Shown: piece by piece, positions 25,724-34,652 of the stretch
Numbering within the stretch: position 1 is the first letter of the stretch
Layout of the letters: each line of letters opens with the position of its first letter
DNA from: Paenibacillus sp. SYP-B3998
GTDB lineage: Bacteria; Bacillota; Bacilli; Paenibacillales; NBRC-103111
DNA length: 64,000 bases
Assembly: GCF_010820665.1 (NCBI RefSeq)
Contig: NZ_JAAIKC010000003.1
Location: 310,001 to 374,000, forward strand
Direction: 5' to 3'
The notes under the pieces: model-generated
Told to the model about the DNA's origin: nothing
Seen by the model: the letters and a program-made list of their open reading frames with translations, nothing else
Databases searched by the model: none
Position numbers and translations under genes: made by a program

Positions 25724-28657
25724 TCACCACTGCTGACGGAGTGTGAACAAATCGCTAAGCTCCTCATTTGAGAGTTCAGTAATCCAGCCCTCAGAGGTGG
25801 AGATAACATTTTCGCTGAGACTCATTTTACTCTCCAACATCTCGTCGATTCGTTCTTCTAGAGTGCCAAGGGATATGTATTTGTGCACATGTACGTTTCG
25901 TGTCTGACCCATCCGATAGACTCGATCCGTTGCCTGATTTTCTACGGCAGGGTTCCACCAGCGGTCGAAATGGAACACATGGTTGGCTGCGGTCAAATTA
26001 AGTCCGACGCCACCAGCTTTAAGTGAAAGAACAAAGATTCCAGGGCCTGATCCATCTGTGGCTTGAAACGCGTCAATCATCTTATCGCGTTCTGTTTTGG
26101 GTGTGCTGCCATTCAGATACAACACAGGTTCTTCTCGCTGCGTTCGTAGAATATCCGTGAGAATACGTCCCATGCCAACGTACTGCGTGAAGATCAGACA
26201 AGAGTCTCCCTCGTCCCGAAGCTCGCCGACCATCGCAACCAACCGCTCCAACTTCGCGGATCGGTTGATAAATGCATCTCGGCTCTCTTCAGAAAACAAA
26301 GCTTCCTCCGCTTGACTAGATTCCTTGGTCAGCAGCACGGGGTGGTTACATAATTGCTTAAGCTTAGTTAAAGCACGAAGGATTGCTCCTTTGCGCTCCA
26401 TACCTTCTAATTTTTGCATTTGCTCCAATAAATCTTTAACCGCTTGCTCATAGAGAGCCCCTTGTTCGGCAGTCAGGTGGATATAAACCTTCGTTTCTTG
26501 CTTGTCTGGCAAATCAAGCTGGATGGCGGGATCTTTCTTTTTGCGCCGCAGCATGAATGGTTTGACAAGCTTCTGAAGCTGAGCAGTTTTTTCCTCATCG
26601 CGCTGCTTCTCAATCGGATTCGCAAAACGATGTTGAAACCCGCGTTGTGTCCCTAAGTACCCAGGATTGAGAAAGTCATAGATTGACCACAATTCTGACA
26701 ATCGGTTTTCGATAGGTGTCCCTGTTAGGGCAATGCGGTGTCTGGCTTTGAAAGAACGGACAGCAGCCGATTGTTTGTTTTGAGCGTTTTTGATGTTTTG
26801 GGCTTCGTCCAGACAGAGAGAACTCCACATAGTTTCTTGCAGCATTTCCTGGTCCATCAGTGCTGTCGTATAGGAGGTAAGAACAATGGCAGTATCATGT
26901 AAAGCTGTCGAAAGCGCCTCGCCACTTAACCGTCCCTTTCCGTAATGAAGGAAAACTTTCAAACCGGGAGCAAAGCGGTTTAGCTCCTTTTGCCAGTTGC
27001 CAAGCACGGAAGTGGGGCAGATGAGTAGGGCAGGGTACTCCGATTCTGCTCGATGATGCAGCAAGTACGTGATGTATTGTATCGTTTTGCCTAACCCCAT
27101 ATCATCCGCTAAACATGCCCCGAGTCCCAACTTTCTCAGGAAGCTTAGCCATGTAAAACCTTCGAGCTGATAGCCGCGCAGTTCAGCGTGCAGCCCTTCA
27201 GGAGCGGTTAGTAAATTTAGCTCCGACGGCTGCGCTAGCTGATGCAGGAGCGCTAATAGATGCGTGTTCAGCTCGACCTCCAGCTTCAGCTTCTCTACAT
27301 TCTCAGTTTCTTCTTGCTCTGAGCGGCTTCCTTTAAGTGTTTTTGCTTCTTCTACTTCACTTAATAGGTGGAGCTGCAAAACATCCTGCAGGGTTAAGCC
27401 ATCTTCTGGATCAACACTTGCCATGATCTTCCGAATCTGTTCCAGTAAGGCTGGATCTAAGTACACCCATTGTCCACGGAAGCGGATAATCCGTTCATTG
27501 CGACTAAGTAATCCAGCGAATTCAGCTTCACTGAGGTCAGTATCGCCGATTGCAATCCGCCAATCGAAGTCCACCAAGGCATTCAGCCCGAAAAGCGACT
27601 CGGCTTTGCCTCCGCCGACTTCAGAGGAAACACGCGCGCGCAGCCGAGGCTTACGTTTTGAGGCGGCTTCCCACCATCCAGGGAGCATGACGTTCCAACC
27701 ATCTTCCAACAAATGGCGGCTGTCTGTAGTTAGGAATGACCAAGCCGTTTCGTCGTTTAATGGACGGGCAAAGAGTTCGCCGCCATTATTTTCATTTGGC
27801 AGGGCGATGGTTAATCTTGTCGCCCAGCCTAGAGCACGTTCATGGATATATGGGCTCCAATCGTTGACCCACGTACCAGAAGCCTTTCCGTCAACAGTAA
27901 GTCGAATCGGCGTGAGCACAGAGTTTTCATGCTTATCCTGCAATACAAGGCGCAGACGCCAATAATCCTCGTCTTCGTCTGGCTCTAGAAGCTGCAAAGC
28001 AGGGCGAAAGGGAGCTGTGTCCGGTTTCCAGCCCAAAGCTGCTAGCCACTCTTCCTCTGTGTATGCATTAGCCGAGGTGGCTGACAACTTCGGTTCTTGG
28101 AACAGTCCCGGGTAGTCCTGTCGAAGATCCGTTAAGGCAGTACTGCTCCCATATCGCTCCTTCGCAACAGCTGCCGAGAAGGCAGCACGCAGCCCAGACA
28201 TTCCGTCTCCTAAGCCATTTGAATTTTTTAGCAGGTTCCAATCCAACTCTTTTAGCCCTTCGGCCTCGGCATCCCAGGTCCAGAGCAAACTTCCTTGCTG
28301 AAAAGCAGCGTAGCTTGGTGCATAAGGACCTGTTTGTGCTTCTTGATAAAGAATGGGAGCCACTTCCAATAAACGCTTAGCTGCTTCGTTTCCACCCTCC
28401 CAACGGAGGACGTCCATGAAGTTGGGTTCGGCAAAGAAGGAGAGTACCATCTCTACAGGTAAGACCGTTACTATAAATTCCCCTGCTTGCAGCAGTTCCA
28501 AAGCCGTGCCATAGCACGATGGCTCATGCCAAGCGAACAATAGCTTTCTGAAATTCTCTCCAGACAATTCTCGTCCATCTTGAAAACCCCAGAGTAATGC
28601 ATCTCCGCTGTCAGTTAAAGTCGCATACAGCGTCATATCATGCAATTTTGTGTTCAT
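25724..28657 (-). CDS. SNF2-family DNA helicase/translocase
   Basis: 977 residues. An N-terminal SNF2_N-associated region of about 450 residues precedes the ATPase. Motif I is CLADDMGLGKTIQYI, motif II CLDEAQNIKNAQ and motif III LTGTPIENRLSELWS. The second RecA domain ends in HFDRWWNPAVENQATDRVYR. Bacterial SNF2 proteins of this length are double-strand DNA translocases that remodel protein-DNA complexes. The start codon overlaps the SWIM gene's stop by 4 bp (ATGA), so the two are translationally coupled and probably form a complex. Confidence 0.93.
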   Translation of the reverse strand: MNTKLHDMTLYATLTDSGDALLWGFQDGRELSGENFRKLLFAWHEPSCYGTALELLQAGEFIVTVLPVEMVLSFFAEPNFMDVLRWEGGNEAAKRLLEVAPILYQEAQTGPYAPSYAAFQQGSLLWTWDAEAEGLKELDWNLLKNSNGLGDGMSGLRAAFSAAVAKERYGSSTALTDLRQDYPGLFQEPKLSATSANAYTEEEWLAALGWKPDTAPFRPALQLLEPDEDEDYWRLRLVLQDKHENSVLTPIRLTVDGKASGTWVNDWSPYIHERALGWATRLTIALPNENNGGELFARPLNDETAWSFLTTDSRHLLEDGWNVMLPGWWEAASKRKPRLRARVSSEVGGGKAESLFGLNALVDFDWRIAIGDTDLSEAEFAGLLSRNERIIRFRGQWVYLDPALLEQIRKIMASVDPEDGLTLQDVLQLHLLSEVEEAKTLKGSRSEQEETENVEKLKLEVELNTHLLALLHQLAQPSELNLLTAPEGLHAELRGYQLEGFTWLSFLRKLGLGACLADDMGLGKTIQYITYLLHHRAESEYPALLICPTSVLGNWQKELNRFAPGLKVFLHYGKGRLSGEALSTALHDTAIVLTSYTTALMDQEMLQETMWSSLCLDEAQNIKNAQNKQSAAVRSFKARHRIALTGTPIENRLSELWSIYDFLNPGYLGTQRGFQHRFANPIEKQRDEEKTAQLQKLVKPFMLRRKKKDPAIQLDLPDKQETKVYIHLTAEQGALYEQAVKDLLEQMQKLEGMERKGAILRALTKLKQLCNHPVLLTKESSQAEEALFSEESRDAFINRSAKLERLVAMVGELRDEGDSCLIFTQYVGMGRILTDILRTQREEPVLYLNGSTPKTERDKMIDAFQATDGSGPGIFVLSLKAGGVGLNLTAANHVFHFDRWWNPAVENQATDRVYRMGQTRNVHVHKYISLGTLEERIDEMLESKMSLSENVISTSEGWITELSNEELSDLFTLRQQW

Positions 28658-30213
28658 TCTAGCAGCTTTCCTTTCCGGAGTTCCTCTTGCAGCGCGCGCA
28701 ATCTGCTATACCGTTCCTTAAAGTCAGAAATAAAGCGATCCCAATGCTCAGCTTGTTTCATTTTTTTGTACACTTTCTCCAACCTTTTAAGCAGCTTGAC
28801 CGCAGATTTGTAATCATGTCTGTTTTTTAAGCTGACATAGTGATCGATTGCTTGATGATAATACGGTAAAAGGAGTCTAGGTGATTCCTTCTCTATCGGC
28901 TGTAGAACGCTGACTCGATGGTGAAAAGGATCATGACCATGAAGAATCTGCATCTCCAACCAAAGCTTCCATTTCTTTTGTTCATATAGCAGTTCTTCGA
29001 TAACTCGTGACGAATGAGGCAATAATTCTTCCAGTACAGTCCACATTTGTTCCTCAGATTGTGGGAAGTGTTTGATGACTTCCTTCCAAAAAGTCACATA
29101 AATCTCGAGGTCTTTGAATGGCTTTCTGTAGAAAAATGATGAAGTTCTTCTTAACCAGTACGTGAGTTCTACCCAATTCAGGGTATCTTGCAGATGATTT
29201 AGGAATGGAATAAGAAGATTCGTTGGAGCCTCTTTCAAAAGATGGTTGGCTTCCAAAGCCTCCCAAGCTTCTTTACTTCTGGATTGCTGCAAGTACATGA
29301 AAGCCATTGCGGCGGAAAGGGAAGAAGAGAGGCGATCCTCAGCCATCGTTTCAAGAGCTTGTATTTCCTGTTCTAACCAATGATCAAACGCATGCTGCGG
29401 GGCGAGCCAATTCTTCCAGAGTGCCGTATAAATGTGATAATACTGATACTTTTGACCGCTTTCTCCAGCCATCTGTTTTCTTAAATAACTTAATGTTTGT
29501 TGAAGGCGATCACTTGAGATGATAAGGCTGGCTGCTGGTGATTGTTGTTTCAACCAGGCAAGAATCTCATCAAAAATTCGGTATTCAAAGGAAGAAGTGT
29601 AGTAGTTAATGCCGCCTTGTGCATGCTGCTCTTTTAATTTCCGTAGGATAAATAATTGCTGGTGGAATTCAAAAATAACTTGATCGATTTCTGTAAAAGA
29701 AATTGAAGCTTTTTTAAAGTTTTGTAATTGATTTCGCAACATTTCTATATAATTTGCTGGATCATAAGCTGGCTTTATTTGGGATGCATACTGATCTAGA
29801 AAATCCTGCCACCCGGATACATCATTCTGAGGCAATTGCATGAACTGCGACTCCAAGGAGATAATGGATGTAGCCCGCTTAAGATGATGCTTGGCATTCA
29901 CAATTTGGGAAGCGGGGTAACCTAAACGATCAGCAAGTTCCATCATCACTGCTGCCAAATGCTTACATGACGAATGGACCGGACATGCACAATAACCGGT
30001 TGAGAGCTTGTCTAAGTTCAGAGTTACACGGTAGTCTTCTGAGCCTTGAACCAACGCTTGAACGACTCGATTCTCAGAAATGAGTAGTGTTGCGATCCGC
30101 TGTTGTTTAAAATAATTAAACCCTCGATTGAGGGTAACTTCACTGTAAGTTTCAGCTACATGTTCGAGCAGCTTCAACCATTGCGCATCATTTAAAACGG
30201 GAGAAGCACTCAT
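28654..30213 (-). CDS. SWIM zinc-finger protein
   Basis: 519 residues. The SWIM motif CxCx(n)CxH is at about residues 74-88, in GYCACPVHSSCKHLAAVMME. The remainder is helical and poorly characterised. SWIM proteins are routinely encoded immediately before a SNF2 helicase in bacteria and are thought to contribute DNA or protein binding. The overlap with the SNF2 gene supports one transcript. A pathway (repair, defence) is not readable. Confidence 0.88.
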   Translation of the reverse strand: MSASPVLNDAQWLKLLEHVAETYSEVTLNRGFNYFKQQRIATLLISENRVVQALVQGSEDYRVTLNLDKLSTGYCACPVHSSCKHLAAVMMELADRLGYPASQIVNAKHHLKRATSIISLESQFMQLPQNDVSGWQDFLDQYASQIKPAYDPANYIEMLRNQLQNFKKASISFTEIDQVIFEFHQQLFILRKLKEQHAQGGINYYTSSFEYRIFDEILAWLKQQSPAASLIISSDRLQQTLSYLRKQMAGESGQKYQYYHIYTALWKNWLAPQHAFDHWLEQEIQALETMAEDRLSSSLSAAMAFMYLQQSRSKEAWEALEANHLLKEAPTNLLIPFLNHLQDTLNWVELTYWLRRTSSFFYRKPFKDLEIYVTFWKEVIKHFPQSEEQMWTVLEELLPHSSRVIEELLYEQKKWKLWLEMQILHGHDPFHHRVSVLQPIEKESPRLLLPYYHQAIDHYVSLKNRHDYKSAVKLLKRLEKVYKKMKQAEHWDRFISDFKERYSRLRALQEELRKGKLLE

Positions 30214-30383
30214 TGGTAAACTCCTTACAAAAGTTTATAGGATTGTATCATTCCTATTATAGTGGAGTATGGAAAAAAATACGATATTTTCATGACACTT
30301 TACTTGCATGACAAGGAGGGGAAAGGGTTTATACCTTTTCCCTCAGAATTAGCGTTCTACTGCGTGACACACTCTTTAGTAAA

Positions 30384-30431
30384 AACGGGGTGCGGTTGGT
30401 CTATGAATGACCGCCGCGCCCCGTTCTTTTT
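30384..30431 (+). terminator. GC-rich terminator-like hairpin
   Basis: AACGGGG...GGTC pairs with GACC...CCCCGTT around a 7-nt loop, followed by CTTTTT. It overlaps the last codons of the small minus-strand frame at 30401, which weakens that gene call or makes the element a late coincidence. Confidence 0.6.
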
Positions 30432-30697
30432 ATTATTACTTTCTGACTAATTGCGTTTATATATTTAATTGTAAGCTTCCATAACACTTTTCCCAACAAA
30501 AACATCAACACACCCATCAAAATAGAAATTGGCAAGTACTGCATTGGGCGGCTTGCTATAAATGCTTCAATTTCGATTGTTATTCCGGCAATTTCATATC
30601 CCATAAGATACCCGACAAATTTAATAATTCCGCCTATCGGTGCAATAACTCCACTAATCATAAAAGTAATGGAAAATCGGCAAAACAAACTTCGCAT
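30401..30697 (-). CDS. Possible small membrane protein
   Basis: 98 codons with two hydrophobic segments (ITFMISGVIAPIGGIIKFVGYLM and YLPISILMGVLMFLLGKVLW). No convincing ribosome site precedes the start and no family is recognised. Its C-terminus is encoded by the terminator hairpin at 30384-30431. It is divergent from the recombinase gene. Confidence 0.4.
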   Translation of the reverse strand: MRSLFCRFSITFMISGVIAPIGGIIKFVGYLMGYEIAGITIEIEAFIASRPMQYLPISILMGVLMFLLGKVLWKLTIKYINAISQKVIIKRTGRGGHS

Positions 30698-30782
30698 TTT
30701 CTATGTGCTGTGGTATGATAAATAAATTGCACTAAATCTATATTTAACGCAATTTAGATTCTAGCGAACGGAGATAATTGTT

Positions 30783-31703
30783 TTGGTACAAGTAGATGAC
30801 TACGATGATGACTGGTTAGAGTTATTTGACTCTTGGATGAAGGATCAAGGCTTCACGATTCGAACACAAAAAGCATATCTGGGCGATGTGCGTTTATTTC
30901 TTGGCGCTATGCAAAAATCAGTGGCTACTATGGAAGCCATCGATGTTATGCGTTTCTTAACAAAAATGCGTCAGGGGGGAGCGGGGGATGCGGCTCGGAA
31001 TCGGTACCTGTCTGCTATCCGTACTTTTTTCACGGCGATGATTGAGCTTAATCTCGTGCAAACGAATCCATCTCTTAACGTGAAAAAATCCAAAGTAGAA
31101 AAAAATCAAATCCCTACTTATCTGGATGAGAAGCTGTTAACCGTATTCCTAGAATCTATTGAGGGGAAATATCAAATCCGAAATGTAGCGATGTTTTTGC
31201 TAATGAGTTATGCGGGTTTACGTGTCAGCGAACTACACCGTTTGAATATTGGCGATCTTAACAAATCGAATAACATTTTGCAGGTGTTTGGAAAAGGGAG
31301 GAAGTGGCGCGTCATTCCACTCCCCATAGAGTTGGTGAAGGTGTTAAATAAAGCGTTGCAGGAGCGCATAGAAGCGAGGAATGCTACAGAGCAAGCTTTC
31401 TTTGTTTCTCAATTCGGCCGAAGGATTAGCGTTCGTATGATTCAGACGATTGCCGAGAAGAACTTCGAGGCGCTCAAAAAAAGCTATTCAGAGCTGCAAG
31501 GTAAATCCATTTCAAGTCACAAGCTTCGACATACATTTGCGACGATGCAAGTATTAGCGGGTACGGATATTCGTACCCTCCAGGAGCTGCTCGGGCATGC
31601 AAGCATTCAGACGACCCAGATTTACACACATGTTGGCGATAAACAAAAACAAGATGCGATGAATCGTGTGCCGACATACGTCCCTGAAAGCTTAGGAATA
31701 TAA
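30783..31703 (+). CDS. Tyrosine recombinase, XerC/XerD-like
   Basis: 306 residues. The N-terminal SAM-like arm domain spans residues 10-95. The catalytic domain is complete: R147 (GLRVSEL), K171 (GKGRKWRV), H246 and R249 (HKLRHTF), H272 (LGHAS) and Y281 (IYTHV). TTG 30783 follows ACGGAGA. The length equals XerC/XerD, but the solitary location and divergent N-terminus leave open whether it is a chromosomal Xer protein or the integrase of a lost element. It is the best local candidate to act on the 11-6-11 bp sites described here. Confidence 0.88.
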   Translation: MVQVDDYDDDWLELFDSWMKDQGFTIRTQKAYLGDVRLFLGAMQKSVATMEAIDVMRFLTKMRQGGAGDAARNRYLSAIRTFFTAMIELNLVQTNPSLNVKKSKVEKNQIPTYLDEKLLTVFLESIEGKYQIRNVAMFLLMSYAGLRVSELHRLNIGDLNKSNNILQVFGKGRKWRVIPLPIELVKVLNKALQERIEARNATEQAFFVSQFGRRISVRMIQTIAEKNFEALKKSYSELQGKSISSHKLRHTFATMQVLAGTDIRTLQELLGHASIQTTQIYTHVGDKQKQDAMNRVPTYVPESLGI

Positions 31704-31753
31704 ATTTAACCTGCAATCAACTTTACGGTTAATTATGTACTAATGTTGAGTAA

Positions 31754-32725
31754 CTACATGGAATCTTTAATTTTCAAGCTGTTCCTCTTTGATGAAAGCG
31801 TAGTTCTAGATATCCATCTTTGAATCAGGTTGTTCATAACCAAAGCGCTGATCACAATAAGGATACCCGTTAATTGAGCTGCGCCAATTCCGACTCCCTG
31901 AATCATGCTGATCGTGACCGTCGTTACAGGAACGATATTCATGAACAGGACACCATTAGTCGGCTTCAAAATTTTGTTACCAACATTCCAAGTAAAGACG
32001 GCAAGAACACCTGCGATGAGGATCATATACAACAATTCAGGCGTTGCGGCAAATAACTTGTCTAAGCTAGGTATTGTAAGCAGTCCCAAAGCTGTTCCTA
32101 GAGCTACAATCAATATATTGACCAGTGTACCAAAACAAGTGGTCAGGGTAGTGTAACGCAATGGTGACCAACCTACGAATTGACCGCCGCCCATTGTGTA
32201 GATTACCCAACATAAAGCACCGAGCAATATCAGTAAATCGGCAAATAAATTAGATTTTGCTTGAAGGAGCACGCTGAAATCGCCATTCGTTATAACCAGT
32301 AAGGAACCTGTCAGAGCAATCAAAATGGAGATGAAGTTAAATGAAGTAGGTTTTACTTTTTTAACTCCCCAATTAACGAATACGGTCATCAGGGGCATTA
32401 GTGCCATCATAACAGACGCGATAATCGCTCCGGATGGTCCACTAAGCTTCTGACCAGCAAAGACCAAAAAGCCGAATCCCGAAAAACCGGCAGCCCCAAA
32501 GAACAAGAGCTTCCAAGTTTTATCTTCAAGCCGAAAGGCTTTTTTACCCTCGAATATCGCTAATAAAATAAGGAATACAAGGCCCGCAGCCAAATACCTT
32601 ATCGTTGTAAAGTAAAAGGGGTCCATATTCTGTAAAGCGACGCGCATGACAGGAAACATACCTCCCCAAGCTAAGACAGAAATCAGACAATATAACACAC
32701 CCACTACAACCGTATTCTTTTTCAA
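31754..32725 (-). CDS. DMT-superfamily transporter (two EamA domains)
   Basis: 323 residues with ten predicted helices in two EamA repeats; each half ends in a proline/glycine-rich pair (LMPLMTVFVNW and FMNIVPVTTVTISMIQG). The TTG start follows AAGGAGG. It is transcribed from a T-box leader, so its expression depends on an uncharged tRNA. That makes an amino acid, or a metabolite of one, the likely substrate. Direction of transport is not readable. Confidence 0.88.
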   Translation of the reverse strand: MKKNTVVVGVLYCLISVLAWGGMFPVMRVALQNMDPFYFTTIRYLAAGLVFLILLAIFEGKKAFRLEDKTWKLLFFGAAGFSGFGFLVFAGQKLSGPSGAIIASVMMALMPLMTVFVNWGVKKVKPTSFNFISILIALTGSLLVITNGDFSVLLQAKSNLFADLLILLGALCWVIYTMGGGQFVGWSPLRYTTLTTCFGTLVNILIVALGTALGLLTIPSLDKLFAATPELLYMILIAGVLAVFTWNVGNKILKPTNGVLFMNIVPVTTVTISMIQGVGIGAAQLTGILIVISALVMNNLIQRWISRTTLSSKRNSLKIKDSM

Positions 32726-32805
32726 TTCAAAAACCTCCTTCGGTGGTCACAACAAATTGATAAATTGGAAAGAATGCATTGGACATTCGTTCCTTTTTTG
32801 TAAAT

Positions 32806-33060
32806 ACAAAAAACCCGCCCCTGTAAAGGGACGAGTTCAATACCCGTGTTACCACCCTAGTTTCACTTTAAATAAGTGACACTCCACTCACGTATCCAAT
32901 AATACGTGGTCCTTATAACGTAGGAAATCCGGCATCGCTTACTTCATTTCAGCTTGCTTCTCGGAGATGGCTTTCAGCTATCTTCTAACCGTTGGTTTTC
33001 ATCAATCCCAACTTTCTGTTAGATCAGATGTATAGCTTACTTCTTCTCTTCATTGAATTT
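32806..33060 (-). ncRNA. T-box riboswitch leader
   Basis: The minus strand contains the conserved T-box sequence AGGGTGGTAACACGGG (32843-32858). A terminator hairpin AACTCGTCCCT / AGGGGCGGGTT with a T-run follows at 32806-32838. Upstream, a long Stem I region pairs AGCTA, CTAAC and GTTGG with downstream complements. The T-box binds an uncharged tRNA and prevents termination, inducing the EamA transporter gene 80 bp downstream. I could not assign the specifier codon with confidence. Confidence 0.88.
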
Positions 33061-33331
33061 TTTTGTTTCTGTATGAAATTATTAGCAATCATAAATCACA
33101 AGTTATTTTTCTGTCAACAAAAAGATTCGAATTGATTTATTAAATAAGAAATTAGAAGTGGTTATTAAATCGTAGACAGCAAGGATACAATAGGTAAATT
33201 ACGAAACTAGAGAGAGAATTGGAGATAGGGAGGTTCACTCTCGATGGGGGGATTATCTCGTAAAGATGCTATTAATATAAGGGTTGATAGCACAGGGGCA
33301 ACTGTCGAAAACGCGGCAGATGGCATTCGTC

Positions 33332-33433
33332 TCTGTTTACCCAGGTTTTATCGAGACACCGTTAGCCTCCGACGAAGTTTTCTATGTCACGGGGACAGAA
33401 TTGATCGTTGACGATGGATACTTGTTAACATAA
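33332..33433 (+). pseudogene. Short-chain dehydrogenase C-terminal relic
   Basis: The frame reads SVYPGFIETPLASDEVFYVT, then GTELIVDDGYLL and stop. These are the PG.I.TP and VTG..I.VDGGY blocks of classical SDR proteins, joined by a deletion of about 35 residues. The N-terminal Rossmann half and the YxxxK active site are missing. Confidence 0.7.
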
Positions 33434-33451
33434 CAAATGATATGTATACAA
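33424..33451. repeat. 11-6-11 bp Xer-core-like site, copy 2
   Basis: Left arm GTTAACATAAC, spacer AAATGA, right arm TATGTATACAA. The SDR relic's stop codon lies inside the left arm, so the relic ends exactly at this site. Confidence 0.5.
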
Positions 33452-33562
33452 AATTGAATTCCTTCGTTTACGTTTAAAGTTTTCGTCCAATTGCTCATTG
33501 TCGATGTTATCTGAATCTAGTATATTGGATTTACAGCTGTTGGAAAAAGGAGGACATTCATC

Positions 33563-33751
33563 ATGAAAGTGTTATTTATATGTGGTACATGATGATTGGC
33601 CAAGCTGCTTCCAAGCATATGATGAAGACGGGCCATGAATTAACCTTAGGTGAACAGTGGTATGAAGCACAACCAGAGACACTGTACACACGATGCTGCT
33701 TGGAATGACTACAAGGATTGAATCCTCAAAGGTTATGAAGGAAGCTCATAG
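33563..33751 (+). pseudogene. NAD-dependent epimerase/dehydratase relic
   Basis: After a good ribosome site (AAAGGAGG) the start reads MKVLFICGT, then a frame break, then MIGQAASKHMMKTGHELTL. Together they correspond to the Rossmann GGTGxIG motif. The end HDAAWNDYKDW...GYEGS resembles the family's C-terminus. About 80% of the gene is deleted. Confidence 0.6.
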
Positions 33752-33869
33752 AACTTATAATTAATGTTGTTAATAATTAGTTATATTAATTAATATAAAA
33801 GGACCTACATACACGAAAGGTAATATTTGAAATAACTTGTTTAGTCAATTTAACAAATTAATTTAAAGG

Positions 33870-34001
33870 TATTTGCTGCCGCAGCGAGGTACGCAGATTA
33901 CGCTAGCTATTCTTTTATTTGCATCGATCGGGATGCAGCTCATTAATCCGCAAATAATTGGCTTTTTCATTGATACGGCACAATCCCAAGGGGGGCTATG
34001 A
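33870..34001 (+). pseudogene. ABC exporter transmembrane-domain relic
   Basis: Reads YLLPQRGTQITLAILLFASI then GMQLINPQIIGFFIDTAQS. This is the first helix and loop of an ABC-transporter membrane domain fused to its ATPase. It stops at TGA 33999; nothing downstream continues it. Confidence 0.6.
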
Positions 34002-34045
34002 AGCCACTTATGGCGAACTGGGAAGAACGCAAATTAAAGGAATAG

Positions 34046-34201
34046 CCTGGATTATTATGTGAAATATCTTGGCTGTATGAAGAGCATTCATTTTGGGAGG
34101 ATAAGTCAGCCAATCAATATTTCATGTGGTATTATGTGTTTAAAGATGAAATTAACCACCGCGGACAGATCCGTTGGGTACGGAAAAGATTGCCGTTTTA
34201 G
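34046..34201 (+). pseudogene. DinB-like protein C-terminal relic
   Basis: The open frame reads WLYEEHSFWEDKSANQYFMW then YYVFKDEINHRGQIRWVRKR. The HRGQI block is the metal-binding histidine region of DinB/YfiT-type four-helix proteins. The N-terminal half is missing. It ends 20 bp before the SRPBCC gene, with which it may once have formed an operon. Confidence 0.5.
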
Positions 34202-34220
34202 GCGCTTAGGAGGAACGTAT

Positions 34221-34652
34221 ATGACGAGGGCTAGGCGAGTCGGTCAAACAGCAACGGTTGGCTTTCAGATCGGAGTTAGAAGGACGCTTCCTGTTTCCCC
34301 AGAGGAGGTATGGAAGGTGCTAACTTCGCCGGAAGGCAGGCAAGATTGGTTAGGGAATTTAGAAGATGTCCGTTTCACGGAAAGCCACAATTATGAAACG
34401 GTAGAAGGGACAACGGGCGAATTTCGCGTCGTGAAGCCACTCCATCAAATCCGTCTAACTTGGCAGCCCAAAAACTGGCCGCAGCCGTCAACGTTACAAA
34501 TTCGGCTAATCGCTATCCAAGCAGGCCGAACAACGATCAGCTTTCATCAGGAGAAGCTTGCGGGTGAGCAGCAAAGAGAAGCGATGAAGCTGCGCTGGGA
34601 AATAGCGATTGCTAACTTACATGATCGGATTAAGGAGTACGATCATGATTAA
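34221..34652 (+). CDS. SRPBCC-domain protein (AHSA1-like)
   Basis: 143 residues. The START/Bet v1-like pattern is seen as VRRTLPVSPEEVWKVLTSPE (first strand and helix), a central TTGEFRVVKPLHQIRLTWQP and a C-terminal helix LRWEIAIANLHDRIK. ATG 34221 follows AGGAGG at 8 bp. The fold binds hydrophobic ligands; the role is unknown. Its 3' end overlaps amj by 8 bp. Confidence 0.75.
   Translation: MTRARRVGQTATVGFQIGVRRTLPVSPEEVWKVLTSPEGRQDWLGNLEDVRFTESHNYETVEGTTGEFRVVKPLHQIRLTWQPKNWPQPSTLQIRLIAIQAGRTTISFHQEKLAGEQQREAMKLRWEIAIANLHDRIKEYDHD

Noticed and set aside
30262-30450. 62-codon plus-strand frame
   Set aside because: It runs through the GC-rich terminator hairpin, has no ribosome site and matches no family.
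32806-33060. Assigning the amino acid of the T-box
   Set aside because: Several triplets are possible in the presumed specifier loop; without folding, a specific codon would be a guess.
33244-33340. Possible small gene starting MGGLSRKDAINIRVD
   Set aside because: It has a GGGAGG-like site but shares its end with the SDR relic in another frame and matches nothing recognised; probably deletion debris.
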